A stretch of 64,000 nt of DNA from Thermus aquaticus (GTDB lineage Bacteria; Deinococcota; Deinococci; Deinococcales; Thermaceae). Positions 14,572-23,544 of this stretch are shown one piece after another. A program made the translations under genes and the position numbers. Where the stretch lies: contig NZ_LHCI01000106.1 of assembly GCF_001280255.1 (NCBI RefSeq), positions 1,746,206 to 1,810,205 of the forward strand, in the 5' to 3' direction. Numbering within the stretch: the stretch's first letter is position 1; each line of letters opens with the position of its first letter. The notes beneath the pieces are model-generated. The model saw only the letters and a list, made by a program, of their open reading frames with translations, was not told where the DNA came from and did no database searches.

Positions 14572-15791
14572 AGGCCGTCCGCTACACCCGCTACGAGGGG
14601 GGCCTCGAGGACCTCTCCCCCGAGGAGGTCTTAGCGCTGCTGGAAGACTTCCTCCTGGACTCGGGGTTTTCCGACCCCTTCCAGCGCTACGACCCCGACC
14701 CCAACCGCGCCTCCACCCTGGAGGACCTCTACGATGCCCTCCTTCAGGCCCTCCTCCAGAACGAGCTGGTCCCCGAGGACTGGCTCCGCGAGGCCCGCTT
14801 CGCCAACCGCAAAGAGGAAACCCGCCTCTACCAGGCCATCCAGAACCTGATCCGCAAGCTGGAGGAGGCGGGCTACGTGCGCTTCCCGGGCCAGGACCCC
14901 ACGGACCCCGCCCAGGGCGGCTACCGGGGCGAGGCGGGGGAGGCCCGGCTGGAGCTCACGGAAAAGGCCTCGGACTTCCTGGGGCTGAAAAGCCTCCGGG
15001 AGCTCCTGGGGGCCCTGGGCCGCAACCCCCCAGGCCTCCACCCCACCCCCCACCACGCCCCCGGGGTGGAGAAGACCGGCGAGACCAAGGCCTGGGACTG
15101 GGGGGACCCCCTGGAGCTCAACGTCCCCGAGACCCTGAAGAAGGCGGCGGCCAAGGGCCTGGAGAACCTGGACCAGGGCGACCTCATCATAGACCTGGCC
15201 GAGTACACCGCCAGCATGAGCACCGTGGTCCTCCTGGACTGCTCCCACTCCATGATCCTCTACGGCGAGGACCGCTTCACCCCTGCCAAGAAGGTGGCCC
15301 TGGCCCTGGCCCACCTCATCCGCACCCAGTTTCCCGGGGACCAGGTGCGCTTCGTCCTCTTCCACGACAAAGCGGAGGAGATCCCCCTATCCCGCCTCCC
15401 CCTGGCCCAGGTAGGCCCCTACCACACCAACACCAAGGCCGGGCTGGAGCTGGCCCGGACCCTCCTCAAGAAGATGGGCGGGGAGATGAAGCAGATCATC
15501 CTCATCACCGACGGCAAGCCCTCGGCCATCACCCTGCCCAGCGGGGAGATCTACAAAAACGCCTGGGGCCTGGACCCCCTGATCCTGGCGGAGACCCTCA
15601 AGGAGGCCACCCTGGCCAGGCGGGAGGGGATCCCCATCCACACCTTCATGCTGGCCCGAGAGCCGGAGCTTCTGGCCTTCGTCAAGAAGCTTTCCCAGAT
15701 CACCCGGGGCAAGGCCTACCTGACCCACCCGGGCAACATCGGCCGCTACCTGCTCCTGGACTTCCTCAACAAGAAGGTGCGTAGGAACTGA
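14568..15791 (+). CDS. VWA-domain protein, MoxR partner
   Basis: A 407-residue protein from GTG. A helical N-terminal half (residues 1-200) precedes a von Willebrand factor A domain with metal-ion-dependent adhesion motif LLDCSHSMILYG near residue 224, the TNTKAGLELA threonine region near 287 and IILITDGKPS near 308. VWA proteins of this type are the partners of MoxR ATPases; together they remodel or activate target proteins. No signal peptide, so cytoplasmic. The stop overlaps the next start (TGATG). Confidence 0.88.
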   Translation: MKAVRYTRYEGGLEDLSPEEVLALLEDFLLDSGFSDPFQRYDPDPNRASTLEDLYDALLQALLQNELVPEDWLREARFANRKEETRLYQAIQNLIRKLEEAGYVRFPGQDPTDPAQGGYRGEAGEARLELTEKASDFLGLKSLRELLGALGRNPPGLHPTPHHAPGVEKTGETKAWDWGDPLELNVPETLKKAAAKGLENLDQGDLIIDLAEYTASMSTVVLLDCSHSMILYGEDRFTPAKKVALALAHLIRTQFPGDQVRFVLFHDKAEEIPLSRLPLAQVGPYHTNTKAGLELARTLLKKMGGEMKQIILITDGKPSAITLPSGEIYKNAWGLDPLILAETLKEATLARREGIPIHTFMLAREPELLAFVKKLSQITRGKAYLTHPGNIGRYLLLDFLNKKVRRN

Positions 15792-16363
15792 TGGGCCTTC
15801 TCCCGTACCGCCTGGCCCTCCTCCTAAGTGCCCATGCACTAAACTACCCACATGCCTGCCCCCTTTCGCATCCACCCGACCCCAGAGGAGGACGCCCGGC
15901 TCCGAGAGCTGGAGACCAACCCTGTGGTCCCCTTCAAGGTCTTGCGCCGGGCCCAGGCGGTTCGCCTGGCCGCCCAGGGCTGGAGCGCCCCCCGCACCGC
16001 CCGCTACCTGGGCCTGGACCGCACCACCCTCCACCGCAACCTCAGGCGGTGGCCGGACATGGAGAGGCTCAGGGAAGGGCTGGGGCAGGGGGTGTTGCAA
16101 AGTCTATGCATTGGCACTTAAGTACCCGTACTGGGGCCCCCGCCGCGGCTTTCGCCGCGGCGGGGGACTTACTCCTGCCCCGCCTCCATCCCAAGCCCCC
16201 GCCCGCCCTGGTGCGGGCCTACCAGGAGACCCGAAGCCCCCTGACCCTGAACCTCCCCTACTACGCCGCGCGCAAAGGGGAGGGCTTCGCCCTGATTCCC
16301 TGGGACAGGTACATGGAAGAGGCCGAGGACCTCCTCCAGGGCCTGGGGGAAGAGGGGCCCTGA
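15791..16363 (+). CDS. Hypothetical protein interrupted in frame by a miniature IS630-type element
   Basis: As it stands this is a 190-residue ORF starting at the TGATG junction with the VWA gene. Residues 13-110 are encoded by the inserted element (15827-16118 plus a duplicated TA, 294 bp or 98 codons), which introduces no stop. Removing the element gives a continuous 92-residue protein: MGLLPYRLALLLSTRTGA and so on, ending DRYMEEAEDLLQGLGEEGP. The restored protein has no family I recognise, but its spacing (1 nt overlap upstream, 12 nt to bshA) shows it belonged to this operon. Probably non-functional now unless the disordered insert is tolerated. Confidence 0.7.
   Translation: MGLLPYRLALLLSAHALNYPHACPLSHPPDPRGGRPAPRAGDQPCGPLQGLAPGPGGSPGRPGLERPPHRPLPGPGPHHPPPQPQAVAGHGEAQGRAGAGGVAKSMHWHLSTRTGAPAAAFAAAGDLLLPRLHPKPPPALVRAYQETRSPLTLNLPYYAARKGEGFALIPWDRYMEEAEDLLQGLGEEGP
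15827..16118. mobile_element. 292-bp MITE-like derivative of an IS630-family element
   Basis: The ends are inverted repeats: left AGTGCCCATGCACTAAAC, right (reverse complement) AGTGCCAATGCATAGACT. Both ends are flanked by TA (15825-15826 and 16119-16120), the target duplication of IS630/Tc1-type elements. Inside is only the N-terminal helix-turn-helix part of a transposase, so the element cannot move by itself. Confidence 0.85.
15852..16121 (+). pseudogene. N-terminal fragment of an IS630-type transposase
   Basis: An 89-residue ORF inside the miniature element. RRAQAVRLAAQGWSAPRTAR followed by YLGLDRTTLHRNLRRW is the double helix-turn-helix that opens IS630-family transposases. The DDE catalytic domain is entirely missing, and the stop codon uses the flanking TA duplication (TAA at 16119-16121). 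If made, it could still bind the terminal repeats, but it cannot transpose DNA. Confidence 0.8.
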
Positions 16364-16375
16364 TAAGCTCGGACC

Positions 16376-17482
16376 ATGGCGGAGCGCCCTTCCTCGCTGA
16401 GGCTGGGCCTAGTGGCCTACCCCGGGCTTGGGGGAAGCGGCATCGTGGCCACGGAGCTGGCGGAAAGGCTCGCCCGGATGGGGCACCGGGTCTACCTCTT
16501 CGCCACAGAACGGCCCTTCCGCCTTCCCCAAGAAAGCCCCGTGGCCTTTGTGCCCGTGGACCTGCCCTACTACCCCGTCTTCCCGGGGCCCCTCTACACC
16601 CTCTCCCTGGCGGGCACCCTGGAAAGGGAGGCCAAGCGCCTGGAGCTGGACCTCGTCCACACCCACTACGCCATCCCCCACGCGGCGGCGGCCTATTTGG
16701 CCCTCGGCGAGGGCTTTCCCCTGGTCCACACCCTCCACGGCACCGACGTCTCGGTCTTGGGCCTGGATCCCGCCTTCCACGGGCCCACCCGAAGGGCCCT
16801 CCTGGCCGCCAGGGCCACCACCGCCGTCAGCCGGGCCCTGGCCAAGGAGGCGGAGAAGGCCTTCGGGGTTAAGCCCACGGTGATCCACAACGCCGTGGAC
16901 CCGGAGCGCTTTTACCCCAGGCCCGGGCGCAAGCGGCTTTACGCCGAGGAAGGGGAGTGGCTTCTGGTGCACGCTTCCAACTTCCGCCCCATCAAGCGGG
17001 TGCCGGACCTCGTGCGGGCCTTCGCCAAAGTCCGAAGGCGGGCCAGGGCCCGGCTCCTCCTCCTGGGCAAGGGCCCTGAGGAGGCCGAGGCCAGGCGGGT
17101 GGCGGAGGAGCTGGGGGTGGCCCCCTGGGTCACCTTTCACCCCCCCACCCGCCACCCGGAGGAGGTCTTAGGGGCGGCGGACCTCTTCCTCCTGGCCTCG
17201 GAGGAGGAGTCCTTCGGCCAGGCGGCCCTCGAGGCCCTGGCCTCGGGGGTGCCCGTGGTGGCCACGGCGGTGGGCGGGGTGCCGGAACTGGTCACCCCCG
17301 AGGTGGGGAGGCTCGTGGAGCTCGGGGACCTGGAAGGCCTGGCCGAGGCGGTCCTGGAGCTTTTGCAAAGCCCCCATCTTCCCGCGATGCGCAGGCGGGC
17401 CCGGGCCTACGCCATGGAGCGCTTCCACCCCGAGGCCATCACCGGGCAGTACCTGGAGGTCTACGAGAAGGCCCTAACTTAG
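16376..17482 (+). CDS. bshA: N-acetyl-alpha-D-glucosaminyl L-malate synthase BshA
   Basis: A 368-residue GT4 glycosyltransferase. The N terminus LGLVAYPGLGGSGIVATELA and THYAIPHAAAAYLA, then HTLHGTDVSVLGLDP, IHNAVDPERFYP and HASNFRPIKRVPDLV are characteristic of BshA, which joins UDP-GlcNAc to L-malate in the first step of bacillithiol synthesis. The C-terminal EEESFGQAALEALASGVPVVAT is the donor-binding EX7E region. Bacillithiol is a known low-molecular-weight thiol of Deinococcus-Thermus. The other bsh genes are not in this window. Last gene of the MoxR/VWA operon by position. Confidence 0.92.
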   Translation: MAERPSSLRLGLVAYPGLGGSGIVATELAERLARMGHRVYLFATERPFRLPQESPVAFVPVDLPYYPVFPGPLYTLSLAGTLEREAKRLELDLVHTHYAIPHAAAAYLALGEGFPLVHTLHGTDVSVLGLDPAFHGPTRRALLAARATTAVSRALAKEAEKAFGVKPTVIHNAVDPERFYPRPGRKRLYAEEGEWLLVHASNFRPIKRVPDLVRAFAKVRRRARARLLLLGKGPEEAEARRVAEELGVAPWVTFHPPTRHPEEVLGAADLFLLASEEESFGQAALEALASGVPVVATAVGGVPELVTPEVGRLVELGDLEGLAEAVLELLQSPHLPAMRRRARAYAMERFHPEAITGQYLEVYEKALT

Positions 17483-19935
17483 CCCACCTGGGGAGCGGGC
17501 TCCTTGGGCCTCAGGGCCTCGGCCACAAAGGCCGCCATCACCCCCAGCATCAGGCCCAGGGCCACGGCCAGGGCCAGGAGGAGGCCCCGCTTGGGGGCCA
17601 CCTTCTCGTAAACGGGGTAGGCGGGGGCCAGGATGGAGGCCCAGGCCTCCTGGTTGCTGGCGATCTGGATCTGGAGGTCGGTGCGCTTTTGAGCCAGGGC
17701 CAGGTAGGCGTTTTTGGCCAGCTCTAGGGCCTGGTTCACCGTGTCCTGCTCCACCTGGGCCTTGGCCACCCGGTCCTTGAGGAGCCCGAGGCGGGCCTCC
17801 ACCTGGTTGATGCGGGCCAGGAGGGCGGCCCGCCTGGCAGAAAGCCGGGCCTCCTCGGCCTGGGCGTCGATGAGGGCGCTCCGGAGGCGCTGGAACTCGG
17901 GGTTGGGGTTGTCAAAGGTGAGGTCCTGGGCGGTGAGGCTGGCGATCTGGTCGTAGCGGCTACGGAAGGCTTCGTAGGCCGCCCTCTTGGTGGCGTACTC
18001 CAGGGTCACGGCCTCCTTCTCCCGCTCCTGGGCGGCGATCTTGGCCTTGCGGTCGCGGATGCGGCCGTCCAGCTCGGTGAGGCTCCGCTTTAGGGCTTCC
18101 TCTTCTGCCTTAAAGCCTGCGATCTCGGCCCTGAGGCCCACCACCCGGTCCCGGTAGGCCAGCACATCGGGGCTCACCTCCCGCAAGGCCGCGTCCGGCC
18201 TCGAGGCCACCTTCTTCAGGCTCTCCGCGTACCGGTACACCGCGTTGTAAATGTCCCGCGCCGTGTCCAACTCCGTCAAAAGCCGCGCCCGCAACGCCTC
18301 CTCGTCCGCAATCCACCGCTGCAGGTCCTGCACCAAGGGCGCAAGCTTGGCCTCCTCTGCCTTAAGCGCTTTTTCCTCCCGGTCCAAAGCCGCCAGGTCC
18401 GCCCGGAGGTCCAAGGCGGTGGAGAGAAGCTTCAGGTGGGCGGGGTTTAGCTCCTGGTTCTTGAGCTTGAGGCCCAGGAGGTCCCTCAGGTTCCCCCCCT
18501 GGGCGATGGCGGCCGCCACCGCAGGGTCGGCGGTGATCTCCCGCTCCAGGGTGATCAGCCTGGGCTCCTTGGCCAGCTCCTTTTCCGCCTCCTCCAGGCG
18601 GGTTTGCTTAATGGCCCTCTCCGTGGCCAGGCTCTCCAGCCGCTGGCGGATGGAGGCCACCCGGTCCGCGTACCCGCCCAGCTGCCGCTTCCACACCTCC
18701 AGCTGGCTCTTCCGCTGAAACTCCGCCCAGGCCCCCTCGGCCGCCTTGAGCCTGGAATCGGCCTCCTTCAACCGGTCCGCCACCAAGGCCTCCGCCTCCT
18801 TCACCGTGAGCCCAGCCACCAGGTTCTCAATGGACAGGTTGGGGAGCTGGGCCTTGTACTCCGCCAGGCGGGCCTCGGCGTCCTGAAGGAGGGCCTGCTT
18901 CTGCGCCAGGTCCTTCTGCAGGGCGATGAGCCTGGCCTGGGCTGAGGCGTAGGCCTCGGTATAGGCGGAAAGCTCCGCCTGCCAGACGGGGATCTGCTCC
19001 CGCCCCTTAAACTTCTCCAAAACCTGGGCGGCCTGGGTGTAGGACTGGCGCACCCGCTCCAGCTCCCTCGCCAAAGAGGCCTGGGCCTCTGCTAAACGCC
19101 GGTTGATGATGGCCAGCTGCTCGGGAGGCGTCCCGATGGGCACGATGGCCTCCTGCCGGCGCATCTCCGCCAGGGTGGCCTGGATCCGCCCCTGGACCGC
19201 CGCCAGGTCCCGCTCCAGGCCCGCCAGCTCCGTGTCCAGGCCCACCCTCTCCTGGGTCTTGGCGTCCAGCTCCGCCCGGTCCTGGGGCAGAGTGGTGGTC
19301 TTGTTAAAGGCCTCCCAGCGGGCCTGGGCCTCCCGGTAGGCCTTCTCGGCGGGGGTCACCTGCTCCTCCAGGGCCTTGAGGCTGGCCTCGAGGCGGGCGA
19401 GGGGGATGGCGTTCACCCGCCTCTTCACCGCCTCCACCCAGAGGTTGGCCGCCTTGGCCGCCACCTGGGGGTCCGGGGCCTGAACGGTGAGGCTGGCCAC
19501 GATGGGAGGCACCTGGTTAGGGCTTACCGCCTGGAGCTTGGGGGAGATGTCCTTGACCTTGAGGTCCCGCATCATCCGCTCAACCCCTCGCAGGCTTCCC
19601 CGGTCCTGCCAGCGCGTGGGGAGCTTGCCCTCTTTCCGCAAGGCCTCCCACACCTCCCCCACCGTCTCCTCGGAGAGGGCCAGGGCCTTTAGCCCCTCAA
19701 AGGTGATGGGCGTGGCCTGCTGCACCTGGATTCTCTGCTCCAGCTGGGCCTGCACCTGCACCGGGGCCACGCTGAGGGTGGCGGTGGAGGCGTAGGTGGG
19801 CTCGGCGATGAGGAAGCCGTAGATGAGGGCCAGGGCGGCCAGGATCAGGGGAAAGGCCCAGAGGTACACCCGGTGCCGCCTCAGGACCTCCACGATGTCC
19901 CGCAGGGAAAGCTCGTCTTGGGGGGTCTCCACCAT
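17479..19935 (-). CDS. Wzz/GumC-type polysaccharide chain-length or export protein
   Basis: An 818-residue membrane protein. I chose ATG 19935 because AGGAAG precedes it and it gives the family's N terminus: SLRDIVEVLRRHRVYLWAFP, a first membrane helix at about residues 20-42, the Wzz-like STATLSVAPVQVQAQLEQ region, then about 600 residues of heptad-rich coiled coil, and a second membrane helix (LALAVALGLMLGVMAAFVAEA) near the C terminus. Such periplasmic coiled-coil proteins set chain length or carry polysaccharide toward the outer membrane. No kinase domain is attached. It follows the sugar transferase and a 48-codon gene in one transcript. Confidence 0.85.
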   Translation of the reverse strand: MVETPQDELSLRDIVEVLRRHRVYLWAFPLILAALALIYGFLIAEPTYASTATLSVAPVQVQAQLEQRIQVQQATPITFEGLKALALSEETVGEVWEALRKEGKLPTRWQDRGSLRGVERMMRDLKVKDISPKLQAVSPNQVPPIVASLTVQAPDPQVAAKAANLWVEAVKRRVNAIPLARLEASLKALEEQVTPAEKAYREAQARWEAFNKTTTLPQDRAELDAKTQERVGLDTELAGLERDLAAVQGRIQATLAEMRRQEAIVPIGTPPEQLAIINRRLAEAQASLARELERVRQSYTQAAQVLEKFKGREQIPVWQAELSAYTEAYASAQARLIALQKDLAQKQALLQDAEARLAEYKAQLPNLSIENLVAGLTVKEAEALVADRLKEADSRLKAAEGAWAEFQRKSQLEVWKRQLGGYADRVASIRQRLESLATERAIKQTRLEEAEKELAKEPRLITLEREITADPAVAAAIAQGGNLRDLLGLKLKNQELNPAHLKLLSTALDLRADLAALDREEKALKAEEAKLAPLVQDLQRWIADEEALRARLLTELDTARDIYNAVYRYAESLKKVASRPDAALREVSPDVLAYRDRVVGLRAEIAGFKAEEEALKRSLTELDGRIRDRKAKIAAQEREKEAVTLEYATKRAAYEAFRSRYDQIASLTAQDLTFDNPNPEFQRLRSALIDAQAEEARLSARRAALLARINQVEARLGLLKDRVAKAQVEQDTVNQALELAKNAYLALAQKRTDLQIQIASNQEAWASILAPAYPVYEKVAPKRGLLLALAVALGLMLGVMAAFVAEALRPKEPAPQVG

Positions 19936-19942
19936 AAGCTTC

Positions 19943-20089
19943 CTAAAGTCTACTAGACAGGATGTAAAGGTCCAGCCAAATGGACCAGTAGACCAAAACC
20001 CCCGCCCCAAGGGCGAGCCAAAGGATCCCGCGCCTCCTCCACCGCAGGTGGGTCAAGAGGTCCAAGAGGGTAAGGTCTTTGGGTTCCAT
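19943..20089 (-). CDS. 48-residue Wzz N-terminus-like membrane protein
   Basis: A short ORF from ATG, 9 nt after the sugar transferase stop and 7 nt before the Wzz-like gene. The sequence starts MEPKDLTLLDLLTHLRWRR and has one membrane helix (ILWLALGAGVLVYWSIWL). Its pattern (LTLLDLLTHLRWRRRGILW) resembles the opening of the neighbouring Wzz-like protein (LSLRDIVEVLRRHRVYLWA), so it may be a truncated or micro-Wzz partner. Too short to be sure; support is spacing, composition and that resemblance. Confidence 0.5.
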   Translation of the reverse strand: MEPKDLTLLDLLTHLRWRRRGILWLALGAGVLVYWSIWLDLYILSSRL

Positions 20090-20098
20090 ACCCTTGCC

Positions 20099-21328
20099 TC
20101 ACTTCGCCCGGAAGCCCGAGGGGACCACCCAGATCGTGCGAAGGAGAATCCGGAGGTCCAGGAAGAAGGAGAGGTGCTTGACGTAGTAAAGGTCGTAGCT
20201 CAGCTTCACCAGGGTTTCCTCCTTCCCCTCGGCGTAGCCCTGGTGCACCTGGGCCCACCCCGTGAGGCCGGGCTGCACCGTGTGCCTGAGGGCGTAAAGG
20301 GGGATCTCTCGGGCGTAGGCCTCGGCCAGGACCCGCTGCTCGGGCCGGGGGCCCACGAGGGCCATCTCCCCCCTGAGGACGTTCCAGAGCTGGGGAAGCT
20401 CGTCCAAGCGGTAGCGGCGGAGGAAGCGGCCTAGGGGAGTGATCCTCTCCGCCTCCTCCCCGGCGTAGGCCCCCTCCCGGGGAGCCCCCCGCATGGTGCG
20501 GAACTTGTAGGCCTTGAAGGCCCTCCCCCCGAGGCCCACCCGCTCCTGGGCGAAGAGCACAGGCCTCCCCAGGTCTAGGTAAACCGCAAGGGCCACGAGG
20601 AGCCCCACGAGAAGGGCGAGGGGAGAAAGGAAGAGCACAAGCCCCACCTCCCAGGCCCGCTTGAACAGGGGGTAAAGGCCCCGTTCCCGCTCCGCCAGGG
20701 CAAAGAGTCCCTCGGCCAGCTCCAGGGGAACCCGCCCCGTGTAGCCCTCGTACACCCTCGCGGCGTGGAGGATGGGCAGGCCGCGGAAGGCGGCCCCGGC
20801 CAAGAGGGGAAGGGCCCTGGGGTCCAGGCGGTGCAGGTCAGCCACCACCCCCTCCACCCCCTCGAGGCCCCTCAAGGGGGGAAGCTCCCTGCCCAGGGCC
20901 CGGAGGAGCCCATCGGCCACGCCCCCGGGGAGGAGGGCGAGCCTCACCGGAGGAAGACCCCTCAGGTAGAGGAGGAGAAGGGGGAAGGCCAGGAGGGTCG
21001 CGGTGAGGAGATAGCCCCTGGAGTAGTACAGCCGCCCCATGGCCAGGACGGCCACTAGGAAGAGGGTGAAGAGGAGAAGGTTAAAGCCCACCAGGCTCCA
21101 GGACTCCTGCCCAGGGTACCGGGCCATCCGCTCCGTGGCCAAGAAGGCCAGGAGGTGGGCCAGGGCAGTGAGCCCCACCAGGAGCCATACCCCCTCCCCC
21201 CACGGGGGGGCCCCGAAAAGGAGGAGCCCAGCGACCAAGGAGGGCAGAGGCGCCAAGGCCAAGGCCAAGCCCGTTCGGGAACGGGTCTGGGCCACGCGGT
21301 AAGGGATACGCAGCTCCAAAGCGCTCAC
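20099..21328 (-). CDS. Initiating sugar-phosphate transferase (polyprenyl-P glycosyl-1-P transferase)
   Basis: A 409-residue protein. GTG 21328 is preferred because TAAGAT (21341-21336) ends 7 nt before it. The N-terminal half has several membrane helices and a Rossmann-like segment; the C-terminal half is a bacterial sugar transferase domain: ERVGLGGRAFKAYKFRTMRG, RRYRLDELPQLWNVLRGEM, LVGPRPE and QPGLTGWAQV. Enzymes of this kind (WbaP/WcaJ type) load the first sugar phosphate on undecaprenyl phosphate at the inner membrane. It heads a transcript with the small Wzz-like and large Wzz-like genes. The sugar used cannot be read from sequence. Confidence 0.9.
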   Translation of the reverse strand: MSALELRIPYRVAQTRSRTGLALALAPLPSLVAGLLLFGAPPWGEGVWLLVGLTALAHLLAFLATERMARYPGQESWSLVGFNLLLFTLFLVAVLAMGRLYYSRGYLLTATLLAFPLLLLYLRGLPPVRLALLPGGVADGLLRALGRELPPLRGLEGVEGVVADLHRLDPRALPLLAGAAFRGLPILHAARVYEGYTGRVPLELAEGLFALAERERGLYPLFKRAWEVGLVLFLSPLALLVGLLVALAVYLDLGRPVLFAQERVGLGGRAFKAYKFRTMRGAPREGAYAGEEAERITPLGRFLRRYRLDELPQLWNVLRGEMALVGPRPEQRVLAEAYAREIPLYALRHTVQPGLTGWAQVHQGYAEGKEETLVKLSYDLYYVKHLSFFLDLRILLRTIWVVPSGFRAK

Positions 21329-21373
21329 GCCAGCCATCTTACCCTAAGAACTCAAACGGAGCATGAAAAAACC

Positions 21374-22471
21374 CTAACCCAGGATCTCCTCGTAAAGCCG
21401 CCAGGTCTCCCGGAGCATCCTCTCCAAGGTGAAGGCCTCCTCGTACCGCTTCCGCCCCGCCTCCCCCAGGGAGGCCCTGAGCCTTGGGTCCCGCAGAAGC
21501 CGTGCGAGCCTCTCCCGAAACCCCGCCTCGTCCCCCCGCCCCACCAGAAACCCCGTCTTTCCCTCCACCACCGCCTCTTTCACCCCTCCCACGTCCGTGG
21601 CCACCACGGGAAGACCGGAGCGCATGGCCTCCAGCACGGAAAGGGGAAGGCCTTCCCAGTGGGTGGCGAGGGCGAAGACCTGGGCTCCCGCCAGGACCTC
21701 CGCCACGTCCCGCCTCGCCCCGAGGAAGCGCACCCGCTCCGCAAGGCCGAGAGCCTGGGCCAAGGCCTGAGCTTGGGGAAGGAGGGGGCCCTCCCCCACC
21801 AGGTCCAGGGTCCAGGGAAGCTCCCTTAGGCCCGCAAGGGCCCGGAGGAGGAGGGCGTGGTCTTTCTGAGGGGCGAAGCGGGCCACCATGACGAGCCTCG
21901 GGGGGTGGGCCTCGGGGCGGGCCCTTAGGGGAGTATCGGGCACGCCGTTCCAGATCACCTTGAGCCTTTCCGCAGGGACCACCCGGTGGCAGAGGGCGAG
22001 GTCCCGGTCGTAATGGGACACGGCGATCACCCGGTCCCCAAGCCTTCCGGCGAAGCGCTCCATGGCGAGGGCGAGCCTCCTCCGCCCTTTCGGCACCCCT
22101 TCGGTGAAGGCCCAACCGTGGGCGGTGTAGACGCTTTTCACGCCCAAGGCCCTCGCCGCAAGCCGCCCGAGGAACCCAGCCTTGGAGGAGTGGGCGTGGA
22201 CGAGGTGGGGGCAGAGGCGCTTGAGAAGGGCCCCGACCTCCAAAAGGGCGGGGAGGTCCTGGTGGGGGCGTATGGGCTGGACCAGTCCCCTCAGGAGGTG
22301 AACCTCCACCCCAAGCTTCCTCGCCTCCTCAACGAGAAACCCGTCCCGGTCCTCCCCCACCCCAAGGTGGACCTCGGCCTGGCCCCTAAAAGCCCGGAGT
22401 AGCTCCAGGACGTGCACCTGGGCTCCGCCAGGCTCAGCGCGGGTGATGAGGTAGAGAAGGCGCATGTTCAT
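21374..22471 (-). CDS. Family 4 glycosyltransferase
   Basis: A 365-residue GT-B glycosyltransferase: N-terminal PGGAQVHVLELLRAF, then HAHSSKAGFLGRLAARAL, YTAHGWAF, VARFAPQKDH and the C-terminal THWEGLPLSVLEAMRSGLPV (EX7E donor site). It most resembles GT4 enzymes that extend surface polysaccharides. It starts at ATGAACATG with an AAGGAG ribosome site and sits 14 nt after the Wzy-like gene. GC content returns to the normal high level here. Its donor and acceptor are unknown. Confidence 0.88.
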   Translation of the reverse strand: MNMRLLYLITRAEPGGAQVHVLELLRAFRGQAEVHLGVGEDRDGFLVEEARKLGVEVHLLRGLVQPIRPHQDLPALLEVGALLKRLCPHLVHAHSSKAGFLGRLAARALGVKSVYTAHGWAFTEGVPKGRRRLALAMERFAGRLGDRVIAVSHYDRDLALCHRVVPAERLKVIWNGVPDTPLRARPEAHPPRLVMVARFAPQKDHALLLRALAGLRELPWTLDLVGEGPLLPQAQALAQALGLAERVRFLGARRDVAEVLAGAQVFALATHWEGLPLSVLEAMRSGLPVVATDVGGVKEAVVEGKTGFLVGRGDEAGFRERLARLLRDPRLRASLGEAGRKRYEEAFTLERMLRETWRLYEEILG

Positions 22472-22485
22472 CTCCTTTTTTTCTT

Positions 22486-23544
22486 CTACTCATTAGTGAG
22501 GGTCCTGTAGGGTAGGAAGGGCGTTTCCGTACCGGTAACCTGTCCATCGTAATCCGCTAGAAAGTTTCTATATGTGAACAAAATCCCTAGAAAACTAACC
22601 AACACCAGCCCAACCCGAAAAAGGCGCGGCGGTGACCGCCCGAGCATGTCGTACTCCCGAACTAGCACTAGGGGCGCGAGGAAGAGCATTAGATCCACCA
22701 ATCTGAGCGCAGCATATGACCAAAAGGCGAGTATCTGTAGAATGATTGCGGGAAGAACAAGAGAAAGAAATGATCTGATTTTCACTTTAAGAGGAATCTT
22801 TCCACTTACAAAGAACATCCATAAAAGTACGACTAGCCCTGTGCGTATCAGCCCAGAAAAGGGAGAAGGTGCTTCGTAAGAGCTATACAAGGCAAGCTTA
22901 GCCTCAAAGTAGTCTAAGTAGACAAAAACCAAGCCGAAGACGACAGCAAAGATCAACAGGAGGGGCAGGAAATTGCGCCAAACCTTAAAGCGGATTTCAT
23001 TTCCGCAGGAAAGAACGAAAGCCAGGGCCGAAGAGTAGTGAAAAAGAAAGCTAGCTAAGCTCAAGAGGAAAAAGCTCCACTTAAATCCCCTTCTGAGACT
23101 CTGCCAGGCCAATAGGAAAACAGCGGTCGCAAGACCAGCCCTAACGGCGTTCATCCCATGGCTGTAGGCAAACAGAGGCAGGTAGTGCAAGTGAAAAATT
23201 AATAGCTCCCTATTGTCTGCCCTAACCAGAAAGAAAGCCAAAACAAGCACGTAAAAGCCCCCTATAAACCTAAGAGCCTCCACTTCCGAGCCAAAAACCC
23301 ACAAGCCCAACTTTGCCAAAAGGAAAAAGAGAGGCTCCCACCCAGGTATCCAGGCACTAGAGCCCTCATGAAGCAGTCCCCTGAGCACCTGCTCGTAGGT
23401 ACGAACATCTGTGCCACTATCCCTGAGAACAATCACAATAGCTACATATACTAAAGGAAGGAAAAGCAAAAGCCTGCTCCTAAAGCCTGAACTATACCAC
23501 AATAGCATCCAGTAGTTCAGAATCCAACCAACCCAATAGACCAC
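22486..23544 (-). CDS. EpsG/Wzy-like polysaccharide polymerase
   Basis: A 352-residue protein with about nine or ten membrane helices, beginning VYWVGWILNYWMLLW. RDSGTDVRTYEQVL and EPLFFLLAKLGLWVFGS after the second helix, and YSHGMNAVRAGLATAVFLLA in the middle, are the features of the EpsG family, which polymerises repeat units. The gene is clearly less GC-rich than its surroundings and uses A/T-ending codons, as Wzy genes often do, suggesting transfer. No clear ribosome site at the GTG start; it overlaps a small ORF upstream. Confidence 0.75.
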   Translation of the reverse strand: MVYWVGWILNYWMLLWYSSGFRSRLLLFLPLVYVAIVIVLRDSGTDVRTYEQVLRGLLHEGSSAWIPGWEPLFFLLAKLGLWVFGSEVEALRFIGGFYVLVLAFFLVRADNRELLIFHLHYLPLFAYSHGMNAVRAGLATAVFLLAWQSLRRGFKWSFFLLSLASFLFHYSSALAFVLSCGNEIRFKVWRNFLPLLLIFAVVFGLVFVYLDYFEAKLALYSSYEAPSPFSGLIRTGLVVLLWMFFVSGKIPLKVKIRSFLSLVLPAIILQILAFWSYAALRLVDLMLFLAPLVLVREYDMLGRSPPRLFRVGLVLVSFLGILFTYRNFLADYDGQVTGTETPFLPYRTLTNE

